Below, piece by piece: positions 9,729 through 23,102 of a stretch of DNA of 64,000 nt. Positions within the stretch are counted from its first letter, which is position 1; each line of letters opens with the position of its first letter. The stretch comes from Lathyrus oleraceus (Eukaryota > Streptophyta > Magnoliopsida > Fabales > Fabaceae). The position numbers and the translations under genes were made by a program. The stretch covers positions 340,877,346 to 340,941,345 of the forward strand of contig NC_066585.1 in NCBI RefSeq assembly GCF_024323335.1, given 5' to 3'. The notes under the pieces were generated by a model. That model searched no databases, was not told where the DNA came from, and saw only the letters and a list, made by a program, of their open reading frames with translations.

Positions 9729-11078
9729 TGAAGGAGAATGGCCATCCAAGGCGCAGCGGAATTTAAAAATTTCTCCATTTAGTGATCCTTACGAATGGGC
9801 ATGATCAGTGATAGAATCGTTAACTCTTGTGGTGATTCAAACCTTTGGTGCAGATTTCTGATAATGATCAAAACCTTTGATACAGATCCACGGGGCGATC
9901 ACGAACGTTGAGCGATGACAACGTCTCTACTCAGTCCACACGAACGGATTCCTTTAATCGCAGTGCTAGCTGTTATGAATGAAGGCTATGAGTGAGAGAA
10001 CGAAATTCCAACTCTTCAATTGTGTTTTCTGTCTCAGTGAGTTACAATGCTTCTACCCAAGGGTTTCTATTTATAGAACCACTTGTGTGGGCTTCAAGCC
10101 AAAAAGCCCACTTAAGTGCATTTTGGCCCATATCTCATAATATGCCAAAATCACTTAAGTATTTGGTACCTTACCATATTTCGTATTCTACTTAAGTACA
10201 CCGTACCTTACGATGTTCCTTAATTATTCTATCTCTCATCAATCCGTCCTTTGTGTGTGACCCTATAGGTTTTCGTGGCGTTGACAATTATATTAAATCA
10301 CGCATTTAACATAATAAACAGTGAGCGGTATCTAGCAACACATCACTGCTACCCAAGTCACGAAAATGTCATGTGATCTGACAAAACCTCCTGTGATAAT
10401 AATTATGTGTATAATTACCCCTTTGCCCTTATGTCTATATTGAACACAAGGTATAGACCGTGTCACTCTTGTCCAGTTCAATATTGGGCCCATAGACATT
10501 TATCCTGTTACGCAGGATTGGAAAATTCCATCTAGGACACTCATGTCCCTCAGCATGCTTTGTGGAGTACCCATCAACTGTCTTTATGGTTATCCAGTTA
10601 CGGACAACGTTGGATCAGCAACAAAGCACTCGACTCTACATCTAGGATCCATAGTGGTTTCAGGTCGAAGAGTGATATACACTATTATCACCATGAGAAT
10701 AACTTATGACACTTTGCATAACTTTCTATATAGTATTCTCATAGCGGGTCAATCCGGTATAAATATTACTCCTAATATTCATACCTATGTTTAAGACTTG
10801 ATAACTCTTTATCCATGATCCATGAGATGTGATCATCAGTCTACAAACATAATAGTCTTAATGCTTTAATGTTATCCCACTTCACACTAAAGCTCGACTA
10901 CGGATACTTTAAGAACAGTGCCCTTATGTTTAATGTGTTCTCATGATTAAGTCACACTTAATACATTAAACAGACTATCTATTCCAGGGACTTTATTAAT
11001 CAACCATAATAAAGAAAATGCCTTTAAATAATTCGATACAAGTACCAAAAGTATTGGCCTCTAGGGCTTACACCAACA
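9729..11078 (-). repeat. Copia-1 5' LTR
   Basis: 1350 bp, TG...CA, partner of 4194-5548. It should drive the internal transcript from a TATA box at 10067-10075, leaving roughly 300 bp of R/U5 before the PBS. An 83-codon plus-strand ORF at 10543-10794 is antisense and is not treated as a gene. Confidence 0.92.
10067..10075 (-). promoter_or_regulatory. TATA box of Copia-1 5' LTR
   Basis: The minus strand reads TATAAATAG, about 340 bp from the LTR 3' end. The same box is found in every related LTR in the window: 4537-4545, 51083-51091, 56733-56741 and, in the old LTR, 50458-50466. In most copies it is centred in an inverted repeat with arms GGTTCTAT/ATAGAACC. Confidence 0.65.
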
Positions 11079-14000
11079 CTAGGTACTTATAGGAAGCCCT
11101 TTTGTGTGCAAGTGTTTTAGTTGAAAAAGATGTTTGCTAAAAAATAGAATGAGGGGATGAGAAAAGAATTCATTATTTACAGTTTTTGTGTTTGCTAAAG
11201 ATCTTTTGTTATCAACGGGAGAATGCTCAATCAAACATCCACCGATAATGAGGGTTTTACAACATTTAAGAGGGAGGGCCCCAACTTGGATTCAATCAAT
11301 AAGTATGCCACTAACCCCTAATAAATGGAAAGGCTTACACTCAATATATCATGGAATGGGAAAATTATATCTCAACCAAAGATAACTCAAATCTAAATGC
11401 TCTCTTTTGAAAATTTTAAAAGGAAAGTGCATAAAATGGCCAAAAGGATTAGATGAGGTTGTAAGTTTTTTTTTGTCTTTTTTTGAATATAAAGTCAATA
11501 TGATTAAGTTCATTTACAAGTTTGCTTAAGAAAAATCTTTTGAAAATCAATGGCAGAAGGCCAAGGTTTCTACTCATTAAAATATGTCTAAGTTGTAAAC
11601 AACAAACAAAGAAGTTTTTGAAAGTGAGGGAGAGATTTTGAAATTAAAGAAGTAAGAGGAGATGAAGAGACTATCCTAGACAAGATTTAAAATTTTAGAG
11701 TTGAAAAGATCTAATCAATGGGAAGTATCCACAAGACAATAGTGTCAGATAGAAACCCATTTCCTTTGGATTGTCAAGAAAGAAACAAGCATAATCATCC
11801 AAGGAATTGATAAGAAGACCAATGGCATCAAATAAAGATAACCAAACATCCAAGCAGGCACTCCAAAGCAAGCAGTCTTCAATGTCCTTTAGATGTATCA
11901 GATGAAATATCCCTTGAAACATACTCAAAGAGAAAGCATCAGATAGAAACAATAAGATCAAAATAACAACTTAAGCACAAAGACAAATTGTATAACAGAT
12001 AAACTAAAGGAGTCTCTCAAGGCTTGTATCAGATGAATGGCATTGGCCAAGATAAGGTCTCAGATTAATGGCATTGACCAAGTCCTTCCAAAGCACAGGG
12101 ATGTTGCCTAGTCTAAGTCCAAAAGTTCAGATCAAGTCACAGACAGAGGTCCAACAGTCCACCAAATGTATTTCTTTAGGGTTTTTATTGTTTATTAAGT
12201 GTTTTAAGGTCCTAAGACCACAAACAAAACAAGATCACAAGCATACAATATAATACAAGCACAAAATATGGCTCAAGTGAGCAAAGTGAAAATGACTGAA
12301 ACATAAACAACTTGCATGAATGTAAATGACAATGAATGATAAAGTCCAAGAATTTAAATTTCATTAAAGTAAATGACATTAAAAATAACGTCAACAATAA
12401 AAAGATGTTAGTTAATTTTAGTTGAAGAAGAAAAGATTATTTTTAAGTCATTTTTTGGAGAACACACAATTATCCACTCACAAGTATGAAGATATGAAGC
12501 TAGACATAATCCATGAGAAGGGCTCCAACTTGGATAAATCAACAAGTATGCCACTAGCTCTCACAAATGGAAAAGATGCAAAATATTCACACAATACCAT
12601 GATGACTGGGAGAGTTACAATCTCACTTACAAAAATGCTATGCCTTTTGGGACAAATTTAGCGCTATGTTAAGCAATCGTAATTGGACTTATGTAGAAGT
12701 CACAACTATCTGAGGCCGGACAATATAATATTGGTGTTAATGCATACTAGAGACAATGTATAAATACCAAGCTCCTAAATAATACTGCACACAAAAATAA
12801 GAGGGGATGAACCTATCTCAATCAAGCTCATGTTGATTCATCTGACACAAGGTCATTAATGAATCTACTAACATTTTGATCTTATGAGAAATCATTGGTC
12901 ATAAATGGATTGGGAAAGAAGAGAGATAAAGATTAAGAGATGAGGTTAAAGAGATCCCAAATTGATCAAGGGATGAACCTCACTTGATGAATACCATTCA
13001 TTCATTTGGAGGGATGAAGTTCAAACTTCATCAACCCCCTAAATTCAATGGTATTGATCAAATTAATGTACAATTCTACCAAGATCAAGGCCAAACTGAA
13101 GTTGAGTCAACATAAAGTCAAACAAAATATCTCAACAAAATATTAAAGAAATTAAAACAATTTAAATCAATTTTTAAATGAAGAAAATACATTTTAAAAG
13201 GAAAAAAAACCTCAAATCCCTTCAAATCACCAAAGAAATGGCCAAGGGATTTATCATAGGTCAAACAAGGTCAAATGACCTTTGACTGTTTTTTTTTTGT
13301 TTGCATTTTTTGAAAGTCATAAGTATATAAATTAATTAAAAACAAGTCAAAATTCACAAAATTCACTAAAAATATCAAACTCAACCCAAAAATTAATTTT
13401 AATTCAGAAAATGGAAGAGGAAATTATTTGTGAGATTTTGGTGAAAGTCCAATAATTTTTGGATTAAAATTGAAATTATAGTGAATTAAATGAGAAAATG
13501 CTATTTAAAAAATTAAATTGGAAATTAATTAAATCAGACAAAATAAGGGCCATCAGATTTCCCTCATTAATTGAGGTGGCAGATCTGATGGCCACACGCA
13601 TAGCATCCACCATGGTCATCAGTCAACGTGCATGTACATGTGGTATTCAGAATCAAGGGCCCAGATTAGAATGTGGAAACAAGATCAAATGATCTGGACT
13701 ATCCAACACACCACCGGAGCCCTAGGTCCGATCATCTTCTCTGGCCATACTCATCGAACTAGTCCAACAAAAATGTCACAAAAATAAATCAATTTAAAAG
13801 GAAAATCACGAGGATTCCAAATATGACCTCCAAATTTTCCAACTCTCACTCTATAATGAGAAATGTGGAGTTGAAAATTAAGGTTCCAAAATTGAGTTGC
13901 TTCGATTCAACCTCAAAGCAACTCAATATCAATAATGCCTAGATTGGTAGGGCTTTAGGAAACCACAAAACAAGCAAAAATATCAAGAAATGAAAGAGAA

Positions 14001-16329
14001 TCGAAGAGTTAAAATTCAGGAAAATTCACCTTCGGGTTGCAGTGATGAGGCCCGATCTTGTTGCAATTCCACTTGGCCTTGCTTCCTCTTGCTTGCAAGA
14101 GATGATTAGAATCAAAAAGGCTTTGAATCCTTGGAGTTCTAGTTCAGAAATAAAAGTTGAACTAGAAGCTCGATTTTCCAATGAAATCTTCAAGGAATAC
14201 TCTCAAGTATTGATATGGGATTGCTTGGCACAACTTAGTCAAGAGTTCTTCTTCATTTTGAGGCTATAGAGTTCAATTTATAGGCAATGCAATTCAGTTC
14301 CACACCATTTGAAATTTGAACCCAAAAATAGTAATTGATGTGCATAGGTTCATGGGCATGTGTTTAGGCCCAAATGATCATTGCAATCAGTCCAAATTAG
14401 TGCCCAAATGATACTGAGATCATAACATGAAGCCATGCAAAGGTGTTTAACATTTGAGTTCAAAAGAGTCCAAATTAGGCCATGCAAAGAAGTTATGCGC
14501 AACCCCTTCAAATATTTTCCATATGGAATGATCTTGAACTCTTTGGAAATCTACCGTAATAAGGAACAACTTTGATGTTGGGACTTTTTCCATTTGTATC
14601 TTGGAACATGATGAATTCTGACCTTGAAGTTGGAGGAATCAAACATACTTGAAAATTTTCTAAGTTAAAAGTCAAATGACCCCTCTTTCCACCTTGAATA
14701 ACTTTTTCTATGAGCTTCAAATGAATTTGGTTCCTTCTTAAAATTTGTAGAGCTTTCAATCATATTCAATTTGGTCACAAATTTGACACCATTTGGAGCT
14801 TGCATTATAGAGTTATAGATTTTAGAAATTTAGGAAAAATGCTTGTTCAATGATGAAGACCAAAATGGACCTATAATCTTTCCTCATGGCACATTCTCTT
14901 GAAATTAGAATTTGACCTTTCTCAAAGAAGAAAAATTTAAGAAGACATCTTGAAATTGATCATGAAACTTGGATCACATTCATATAATAAAAATTGAGTA
15001 AGTTATGCTTCTTGGAATTTGACCTTCTATCTAGGGCACAAACAAAATGACCTATAATCTTTCACATTAAAAATGACTTTCCAAGCAAAGTTAGCTCTTA
15101 ATTACAACATTAAAGTTGTTTTTAATGTCATAAAGAGTAACATTTCTCTTGGAATAATTTTCATATGATAAAAATTGTAGGAGATAGAGTCTAGGGAACC
15201 CTATATTTGATTAGTTGACTTTTTTGGTCAACCTCCTTGAACCAACATGCAAACTTGAAGATATATTTCTCTTTGGGGATCATGGAGGATCACATATGCT
15301 TATGTTGATGTCAAATGAAGTATCCCATAATATATTTGACTAAATGTTGAAGAAACTTTTTTAGGAAGGCACACAAGATACGTAGATGAATTAGGGCTTC
15401 CTTGACAAACAAGCTTCAAACTCTTCATGAATTCTTGATCAAAATGTCAAATAAAGAACATACGGATCCATATATGATGCTTAGAACCTATGTGGATCTT
15501 TTCTAACTTGATCCCTTGCATTGAGGGTCTGAAACCCTAGTTGTGAGCTTGATGAGGTACAAGTGGGTACACACACTACCTACAAAAGAAAAAAAGCTAC
15601 ACTAGACATATTTTTGGTATTTTGGTTAGTAAATAAAGAAAAATAAAGGATGATACAACCAAATATGCTTGGTGATCTCTCCCAATGCAAACCCAATGAA
15701 TGAAAGGTGAGAAGGATACCAAGTTGTGACCCCAATGCCAATGCAATGCTATGAAATGGCATGAGGGATCTTAGGGGTCAAAATTGGGGTCTTACAACTG
15801 CCCATATTTAAGGTCATTCTATCTAGGGATGTGAAGGTTAAAATCTTTGTATCAACACAGTAGAATGGAATTAAATAATAACATCAAGAAACAAATTTTG
15901 GTTCCTGGGAGACCTCATGATGCATATGATATGAATGCAAAAATAATCTTTCGGGGGGATATATGCCAGAAAGGAAAAGAATCCGGAGAGACTGAAAATC
16001 CATAGGAGCATAATGCATTCCTACAGGAAAACTCACTGAGGGGACAAAGACTCTAGGGATAAAAGTTATGCGTAGGCCAGGCTATGACTTAAAAGACTGT
16101 TGGAGACACGAGGGGATTTCTATGAAAATAAATCAATGGAAAGACTCGGACTGGGGAAAAAGAATCTGCATGTATCAGAATAAATACAACACGACAAGAA
16201 ACAACCACTGGGGAAAGGCGTAAATCAGAACGAAGCTGAAATACCCAAACAAAAGGAAATTCAATTTCACAAAGAAATACGAATCCAGACTCAACTAAGG
16301 AAGAAAAACTTCAACACAGAAGTAAAAGA

Positions 16330-17230
16330 GATATATATCTACCACCTGTTACTTGGTAGGAAGATAATACACTCGGGAAGAGGGACATTTGTTACCGGTT
16401 AAGGTAAACATGTCAAGGGTGACTCGCTGAGGAAACGGAGGAATATCCATTATCGGTTACTAGGTAAGAATAGCCTGCTGGGGAAAAATGAAGAAATAGG
16501 ATTCGTTACCGGTTAGGGTAAAAATATCAAGGATAGACTTTTGGGGAGAATCACCATCTACCGGTTACTGGGTAGCTTAACAAAGGTGATCGACCATAAA
16601 AACATATGATTTATATCTACCAGTTACTGGGCAGAAGACCGAAGGAAAGAATATTTGTTACTGGTTAAGGTAAACATATCAAGGATAGACTTGTAATGAG
16701 AGTATCCGTTACCAGTTAAGGTAAACATATTAAGGATAAACTCATAAAGAAATAGGCATTACAACTATCGGATACTGGGTAAAAGACCGAAGAGAGAATA
16801 TCCATCACCGGTTAAAGTGAATGTATTAAGGATAGACTCAGAAGAAAGAATTTCCGTCACCGGTTAAGATGAACACATTAAGGATAGGCTACCAAAAGAA
16901 ATAGGATTTACAACTACCGGTTATGGTCAGAAGACCAAAGAAAGAATATTTGTCATTGGTTAGGGTAAAAATATAAAGGATAGACTTGATGGGAAAGAAG
17001 GATTTACAACTACTTGTTACTAGGCAGAAGACCAAAGGATAGGAGAATATTCGTCACCGGTTAAGGTGAAAATATCAAGGATAAACTCGATAGGGAAACG
17101 AAAACGAATTCGCTGGAGAAAACAAAGAAGTAAATCACCTTTTATCTGTTACTAGGTAAATTAACACATGTAAAGTACTCAACATCAAGAAAGATATTAC
17201 CAGTTACTGGGTAATAAACTCTTGGGGGAC
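16330..17230. repeat. Degenerate tandem array in Ogre 3' UTR
   Basis: Two alternating modules recur: 'taccggttactgggtagaag' and 'gttaccggttaaggtaaac' followed by 'atcaaggatagact'. Roughly a dozen module copies are visible, with irregular spacing. The common core is TACCGGTTA, a short dyad with a central CG. Confidence 0.7.
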
Positions 17231-17811
17231 CAAAATATCTATCTAGGTAAGAACTAGAGAGAAACGGTCAATAAAGACTCAACCCAATAAGGATATAACT
17301 CAAGAGGAGTAGTTCCATCCAGATAATGAATTGGGGAGGAAACAGAAGTAATAATCATCCACGAGGAAATAACTCAGTGGGGAAGAAGAAAGGCTAAGCT
17401 CTTTCTACTTAAGGGGCCGACACTCTACATTGAAGGATGATAAACACACGAAATCTTCACGGGGAAATGATATCACGAAAGTAGGGGATAAAAAAATTAG
17501 GTCAATGTGTAAAATGCACAATGAAATATATGATGCTATTCTTATCCATGTATATGCATGAGTATGTGTACGATTATGCTGATAAACCAACACAAAGGAT
17601 ACAAACACTGAAGATCCAATCATCACAACTAGATACTCGACTAATATCAACAAGATGGGAGCACCAACTGGAGAACTTGCTAGGGATGAAAATAAGTCAT
17701 CAAGGATATAATAATCCAAAATCAAATGCTCAAATATGATTTGGGAAAGGCATGGAGAACATGTATCCAACCAAAAACTGTTGAAGACTCAATGCTTAGA
17801 GGAAAATGAAG

Positions 17812-17859
17812 AATATATATATATATACATATATATACATATATATATCATATATATAG

Positions 17860-17894
<35 letters not shown>
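17812..17894. repeat. TA and GT microsatellites
   Basis: An interrupted (TA)n tract runs straight into an uninterrupted (GT)n tract of about 17 units inside the Ogre 3' UTR. Confidence 0.95.
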
Positions 17895-17895
<1 letters not shown>

Positions 17896-19428
17896 CAATA
17901 GCAATCATGGGGATCAAAACAGATCCAACTTTAAAACTCGACTCTCGGGAGAGGAGGAACAACTGCTAGGGTATAAGAAATGATTAACAAAGATCTTACT
18001 TAAAGCTCAAACTCTCTAGGAGAAGAGAAAAATACAGCTTGGAAACTCCATTGGGGAACGAAAGAATTGCTGAGGACATCAACCAACATGCTGAAGATAA
18101 GAGAGATTTGCTGAGGATCCACACCTTCAAGCTGAGGGATATATATATACTTCAAATCCACAAGTCAACGTTGCGGGAAATTTTATATCAACACAATATC
18201 AAATGCGAGACAATCTTTCAGGGAACGACTACATCGATACTGCTCCAAATCACACACTGCCTGAATAGGGAATCTTTCATCAGAAGAGGAAACTCTGCGG
18301 GGAATCCACATCAAAACAAGAGACAAAGACTCTGAGTGAGGAACCAGACAACTTACTCGGGATTCTATCAATTCAATATCAACTCTATGGTGACTTCATT
18401 GGGGAATAAAATTCATCAGGATAAATCAAGCACCATGTTAGGATACAAACAAAAACATATTCCTCAAGAGGAAAACAACAGTCACAAGAGTCTTCTTGAA
18501 GATTAAGAAATAAACCAATTCCATGGTACTAAATAAAACAACTGGCCTGCAGAAACTCAGAACGGGAGAAATCATGCCACGGCTATGCCACCACCAAATA
18601 AAGGTGTTAGGGATATGAGAACCAAATAAAGGTTTCACTGGAGATCCAGGATTCAATCACAATAATGCAAATCAAGGATGAAAATCCATGAAGGCCTCAA
18701 CTGGGGAAAGAATAATGAACTACAAGGAGAACAACATATCAACCACGCTGGGGATGAACAACAAACTGTTTAAGGAGCAAACACCTCCAAAAACTGCATG
18801 GGGAAGACAATAATGCTTCACACGTTAAGACTTACCGTTCTCAAATTGTTGTTGACATTCCTTTTTTGAATTCAAAGTTCTTAAATTAAATGCCTTATTA
18901 TTTCAGAAAAATGTTTATTCATTGATTTATTTATTTCAAAATCATCATAAAAAAATGCAGTTTTATTAAATAGAAACAACTAAGAATTGCAAATAATTGG
19001 ATAAAAGCTCAATTTTATTTAATAGAATGGTTGTCTGCAAATGGCAGGACTCCATGGATCTTTACAAAGTTTGAAAATGGTAATTTACATGGAAAATGGC
19101 TACATTGAATATGATGACCACTACTCTCCCTACCAACTTTCAAATCCACTGTGCTTTTGTCTTCGGTTGAAAATGATAAATTAGAACCAAATGAAGGACA
19201 ATGTTGCTTCAACGATCAGATCTAGCTGGATGCAATTACTATCCCTAATCCCTAATTTTTGCCTAGATTTCCCCAAGGTGGGGTACTTAATCTACCAGGA
19301 TAATTTTTCTGTTTTATGTCTCTAACTTTTGCCTGTATCACCCTTTCGGGTTTTCAATCCACCGAGACGCTCATTTTTGCCTAAGCCGCCCTTTCGGGTT
19401 TCAACTTAGCAAGTTGTTCTTTTCTTTT

Positions 19429-22400
19429 TTAGGCGATGTATTTCTTCACTGCATCGGCATTCATAGGATGAGTGAACTCTTCACCATCCATAGTTGTAAT
19501 AATCAATGCAACGCCTGATAAGGCTCTCTTAACAACATATAGGCCTTCATAATTAGGAGTCCACTTGCCCCTAGAATCAGGTTTCAAAGATAAAATATTC
19601 TTGAGTACGAGGTCACCTTCTCAGAACACACGAGGCTTGACCTTCTTATCTAAAACTTTCTTCATTCTCTACTGATATAATTGACCATGACACATGGCAG
19701 TTAATCTCTTATCTTCAATCAAATTCAACTGATCAAACTTAGTCTGATACCATTCAGCTCCAGTCAACTTGGCTTCCATCAATACATGCAATGATGGGAT
19801 CTCAACCTCTACGGGGATCACAAATTCCATGCCATAAACAAGAGAGAAAGGGGGTTGCCCCTATTGAAGTGCAGATGGATGCATGGTCACAACCATCTTC
19901 TGGATAATCTTCTTGATATTCTTATTCACAGCTTCAATAACCCCATTCATATTGGGTTTGTAGGGAGAAGAATTATGATGTGAAATCTTGAAGTCTTTGC
20001 AAAGGTCTTCCACCATATTGTTATTCAAGTTTGATCCATTATTAGTAATGATCTTACTCGGCACACCATATCAGCATATAATCTGATTCTTGATAAACCT
20101 TACAACAACTTGCTTGGTCATATTTACATACGATGCCACTTCAACCCACTTTATGAGTTAATCAATAGCCACCAAAATGAAATGATGTTCGTTCTAAGCT
20201 TTGGGCTCAATCATGCCAATCATATCAATTCTCACATGGTGAAGGGCCATGGAGAGGAAAGAACATTCATAAGTTTCGGAGGAACATGAATCTTATTTGC
20301 ATAAATTTGACACTTGTGGCATTTCTTCATAAACTTGCAACAGTCAGATTCCATTGTCATCCAACAGTAACCTGCTCTCAACATCTTCTTTTCCGTAACA
20401 TGTCCATTGGAATGAGTACAAAAGGAACCTTCGTGGACTTTTGTCATCAATAACTCTATTTCATGTCTATCCACGCATCTGAGTAAAACCATATTGAAGT
20501 TTCTCTTATAAAGCACATTACCATTCAGGTAGAAGTTGCCATCTAATCTTCTCAAAGTCTTCTTATCTTTCAAAGATGCCCCAGGCGGGTAAATCTGACT
20601 TTGGAGGAAACATTTGATATCATAATACCATGGCTTATCATCTTTGATTTCTTCAACAGCAAACACATGAGTTGGCCTATCAAGATGCATCATAGCCAGA
20701 TTGGGATTTTCATTCCAAAACTTCACCACAATCATAGAAGCCAATGTTGCAAGAGCATCTTCCATCCGGTTTTCATCTCGAGGGATATGATGAAACTCAA
20801 CCTTTGTAAAGAAAGTTGATATCCTCCTCGCATAATCTCTATACGGTATCAAACCGGGTTGATTCGTCTCCCATTCACCTTTAATCTGATTCACAACCAA
20901 AGTTGAATCTCCATAGATGTCAAGATATTTTGTTCTGAGATCAATGGCTTCTTCAAGCCATATAATGCAAGCTTCATACTCAGCCATATTATTCGTACAT
21001 TTAAAGGTCAATCTAGCTGTAAACGGAAAATGAGTGCCTTGAGGAGTAATAATCACTGCCCCAATGCCATTACCATAAGAATTAAAAGCTCCATCAAATA
21101 CGATGCCCCAACAGGTACCAAGTTCTGGCCCTTCTTCAAGCAATGGTTCATCATAATCTTTCATCTTCAAGTACAAAATCTCTTCGTCAGGGAAATCAAA
21201 CTGCCCTAACTGATAATCATCAATAGGCTGGTGAGCCAAATGGTCAGCCAAGATACTACCTTTAATCGCTTTTTGAGCTCAGTATTCAATATCATACTCA
21301 TATAACAACATCTACCAACGAGAAATCCTCTCAGTTAAAACAGGCTTTTCAAAAATGTACTTGATTGGATCCATCTTGGATATCAACCAAGTAGTATGAT
21401 TCAACATATACTGGCGCAGACGCTTAACAGCCCAAGCCAAAGCACAACATGTCTTCTCAAGCATAGATTACCGAGACTCACAGTGGGTGAACTTTCTACT
21501 GAGGTAGTAAATTGCATATTCTTTCTTATCGGATTCATCTTGCTGACCAAGAACACAACACATACTCTCTTCAAGCACAGTCAAATACATGATCAAAGGT
21601 CTTCCTTCAACAGACGGAGACAGAATCAGAGGCTCAACCAGATATTCTTTGATACTGTCAAAAGCTTTTTGGCAATCTTCGGTCCAATCACAAGACTGAT
21701 CTTTCCGAAGGAGCTTGAATATAGGCGCACATGTGTAAGTCATATGCGATATAATTCTGGAAATATAGTTCAAGCGGTCGAGAAAACCTCTAACTTGCTT
21801 CTCAGTTTTTGGCACATGAATCTCTTGTATTGCTTTGACCTTGGCAGGATCAACTTCAATGCCCTTCTCACTGACAATAAAACCCAACAACTTACCAGAG
21901 CGAACACCAAATATGCACTTATTAAGATTCAAGCGGAGCTTATACTTCCTCAAACGCTGGAGTAACTTCAATAAATGATCAACATGCTCGTATTCAGTGC
22001 TTGACTTGACAAACATATCATCAACATATACCTAAATATCTTTATGCATCATATCATGGAAAAGAGTGGTCATGGCTCTCTGGTATGTTGCACCAGCATT
22101 CTTCAAAATGAAAGGCATCACTCTATAGCAGAATGTTCCCCAAGGCGTAATGAACATGGTCTTCTCCATATCTTCGGGTGCCATCTTAATCTGATTATAA
22201 CCGGAAAATTCATCCATAAAAATGAATACATTGAACTTAAATGTATTGTCTACCAACATATCAATGTGTGGTAGAGGAAAATCATCTTTTGGACTATCTT
22301 TATTCAAATCTCTATAATCAACACACATGTGAACTTTTCCATCTTTCTTTAGAACATGCACAATATTTTCCAGCCACTCCAGATACTCGGAGGTAACAAG

Positions 22401-22848
22401 GAAACCAACATCAATCTACTTCTTCACTTCCTCCTTGATCTTCAATGCCATATCAGGATAAGTTCTTCTCAACTTCTGCCTGACCGACGGGCATTATGTC
22501 TTCAACGACAATCCATGATCCATAATATCGGTATCAAGACCTGACATATCTTGATAAGACCAAGAAAACACATCAGAATATTCTCGAAGAAGCTCAACTA
22601 ACCCTTTCTTAACATCTAGACGAATCTGCGACCGAATCTTGACTTCCTTGAATCATCTTCGGAACCCAAGTTGACCAACTCATTCTGCTATTCGAACGGA
22701 TGAATGGTTCTTTCCTCATGCTCAAGTAAACGGGATAACTCATCAGACACGTCTTCATCATCATTCTCTTCCTCAGCTTCGAACACAGGGAAATCAAAGT
22801 TTGGAGAGGGAGTAGGATAATTATATTCAATGTGTTTGAGAAGCAACC
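19429..22848 (-). pseudogene. pol: Ogre pol: RT, RNase H, second RNase H, integrase
   Basis: On the minus strand the frame shows RT blocks VDYRDLNKDSP (about 22310), FMDEFSGYNQIKM and YVDDM (about 22010), with an in-frame stop just before YVDDM. A Ty3-type RNase H follows (IYYLSRKFTHCESR, about 21480). An extra archaeal-type RNase H occupies 20740-21140 and keeps its acidic set (VFDGA, NMAEYEA, YGDSTL, HIPRDENRMEDALA). The integrase zinc-binding H-H-C-C region is at 20280-20450. The DDE core follows, where the second Asp motif reads TNNGSN instead of TDNGS/T. A C-terminal domain ends VKKYIA at stop 19429-19431. Two RNase H domains mark the Tat/Ogre lineage. There are many stops, so it is not functional. 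Confidence 0.9.
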
Positions 22849-23102
22849 TGCATAATGATTTGATATTTTGATTTTAGAAAAATGAAGTGCAAACAAATAT
22901 TATTCAGGTATGGGAAAAATTATTGCTTATTTATGATATTTTGTGATTACCATTTTCAAAAAAAAGCAAAGAGTAAAAACAACATAAAATGTGGATGAAT
23001 AAAATTGCATTTTATTGATGATAATTTGAAAATGCCCAACAATGTTTCGCTTCTCCCTTAGGAATAGGAGAAAGATTTTCTATAAATAATGAAACATATT
23101 AC
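22849..23102 (-). other. Candidate Ogre intron between protease and RT
   Basis: On the minus strand a GTAATATG donor (23102) overlaps the end of the protease frame (RSK then TAA). A TTATGCAG acceptor ends at 22849, and coding similarity resumes at once (codons leading to the acidic linker before RT). The 254-bp span is T-rich and has stops in all frames. Legume Ogre elements are known to splice an intron at this place. The exact sites are my inference. Confidence 0.55.

Larger units (their letters stand above)
4194..11078 (-). mobile_element. Copia-1: internally deleted Ty1/copia element
   Basis: The 6885-bp element has two LTRs (4194-5548 and 9729-11078) that differ at only a few percent of sites, an initiator-Met-type PBS (9714-9727), a polypurine tract (5549-5558) and a 5-bp target duplication. 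The internal region on the minus strand keeps gag and protease, the last part of the integrase core, a scrap of RT and a damaged RNase H. Most of RT is missing, so it is non-autonomous. It sits inside the Ogre 3' LTR. A related copy (Copia-2, 50754-57792) has different deletions. I do not assign a copia lineage. Confidence 0.9.
3975..15796 (-). repeat. Ogre 3' LTR, split by Copia-1
   Basis: The plus-strand limits are TGTAGCAG at 3975 and CTTACA at 15796, so the minus-strand LTR starts TGTAAGACCCC, a typical legume Ogre start. Without Copia-1 it is about 4.9 kb and aligns along its length with 30565-37340. Compared with that copy it lacks about 107 bp (equivalent of 30895-31000) at a junction near 11195. 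ORFs within it are short and not conserved between the two LTRs, so I treat it as non-coding. Confidence 0.85.
15797..19428 (-). other. Ogre 3' untranslated region
   Basis: About 3.6 kb lies between the integrase stop and the polypurine tract next to the 3' LTR (minus strand TTAAATATGGGCAGT, 15797-15811). It holds no credible gene. The ORFs are short, overlapping and antisense. It contains a degenerate tandem array (16330-17230) and TA/TG microsatellites. Long, variable, repeat-rich 3' UTRs are known in Tat-lineage elements and can seed satellites. Confidence 0.75.

Noticed and set aside
10543..10794. 83-codon plus-strand ORF kept open in four copia LTRs (5013, 10543, 51563/51596, 57246)
   Set aside because: It is antisense to the element and open in young, nearly identical LTRs, but broken in the old LTR E. 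Conservation is explained by recent common descent.
17405..17770. 121-codon minus-strand ORF in the Ogre 3' UTR
   Set aside because: No family resemblance. It overlaps another ORF on the opposite strand and lies in repeat-rich UTR.
21396..21965. 189-codon plus-strand ORF
   Set aside because: Antisense shadow of Ogre RT and RNase H, which has clear motifs on the minus strand.
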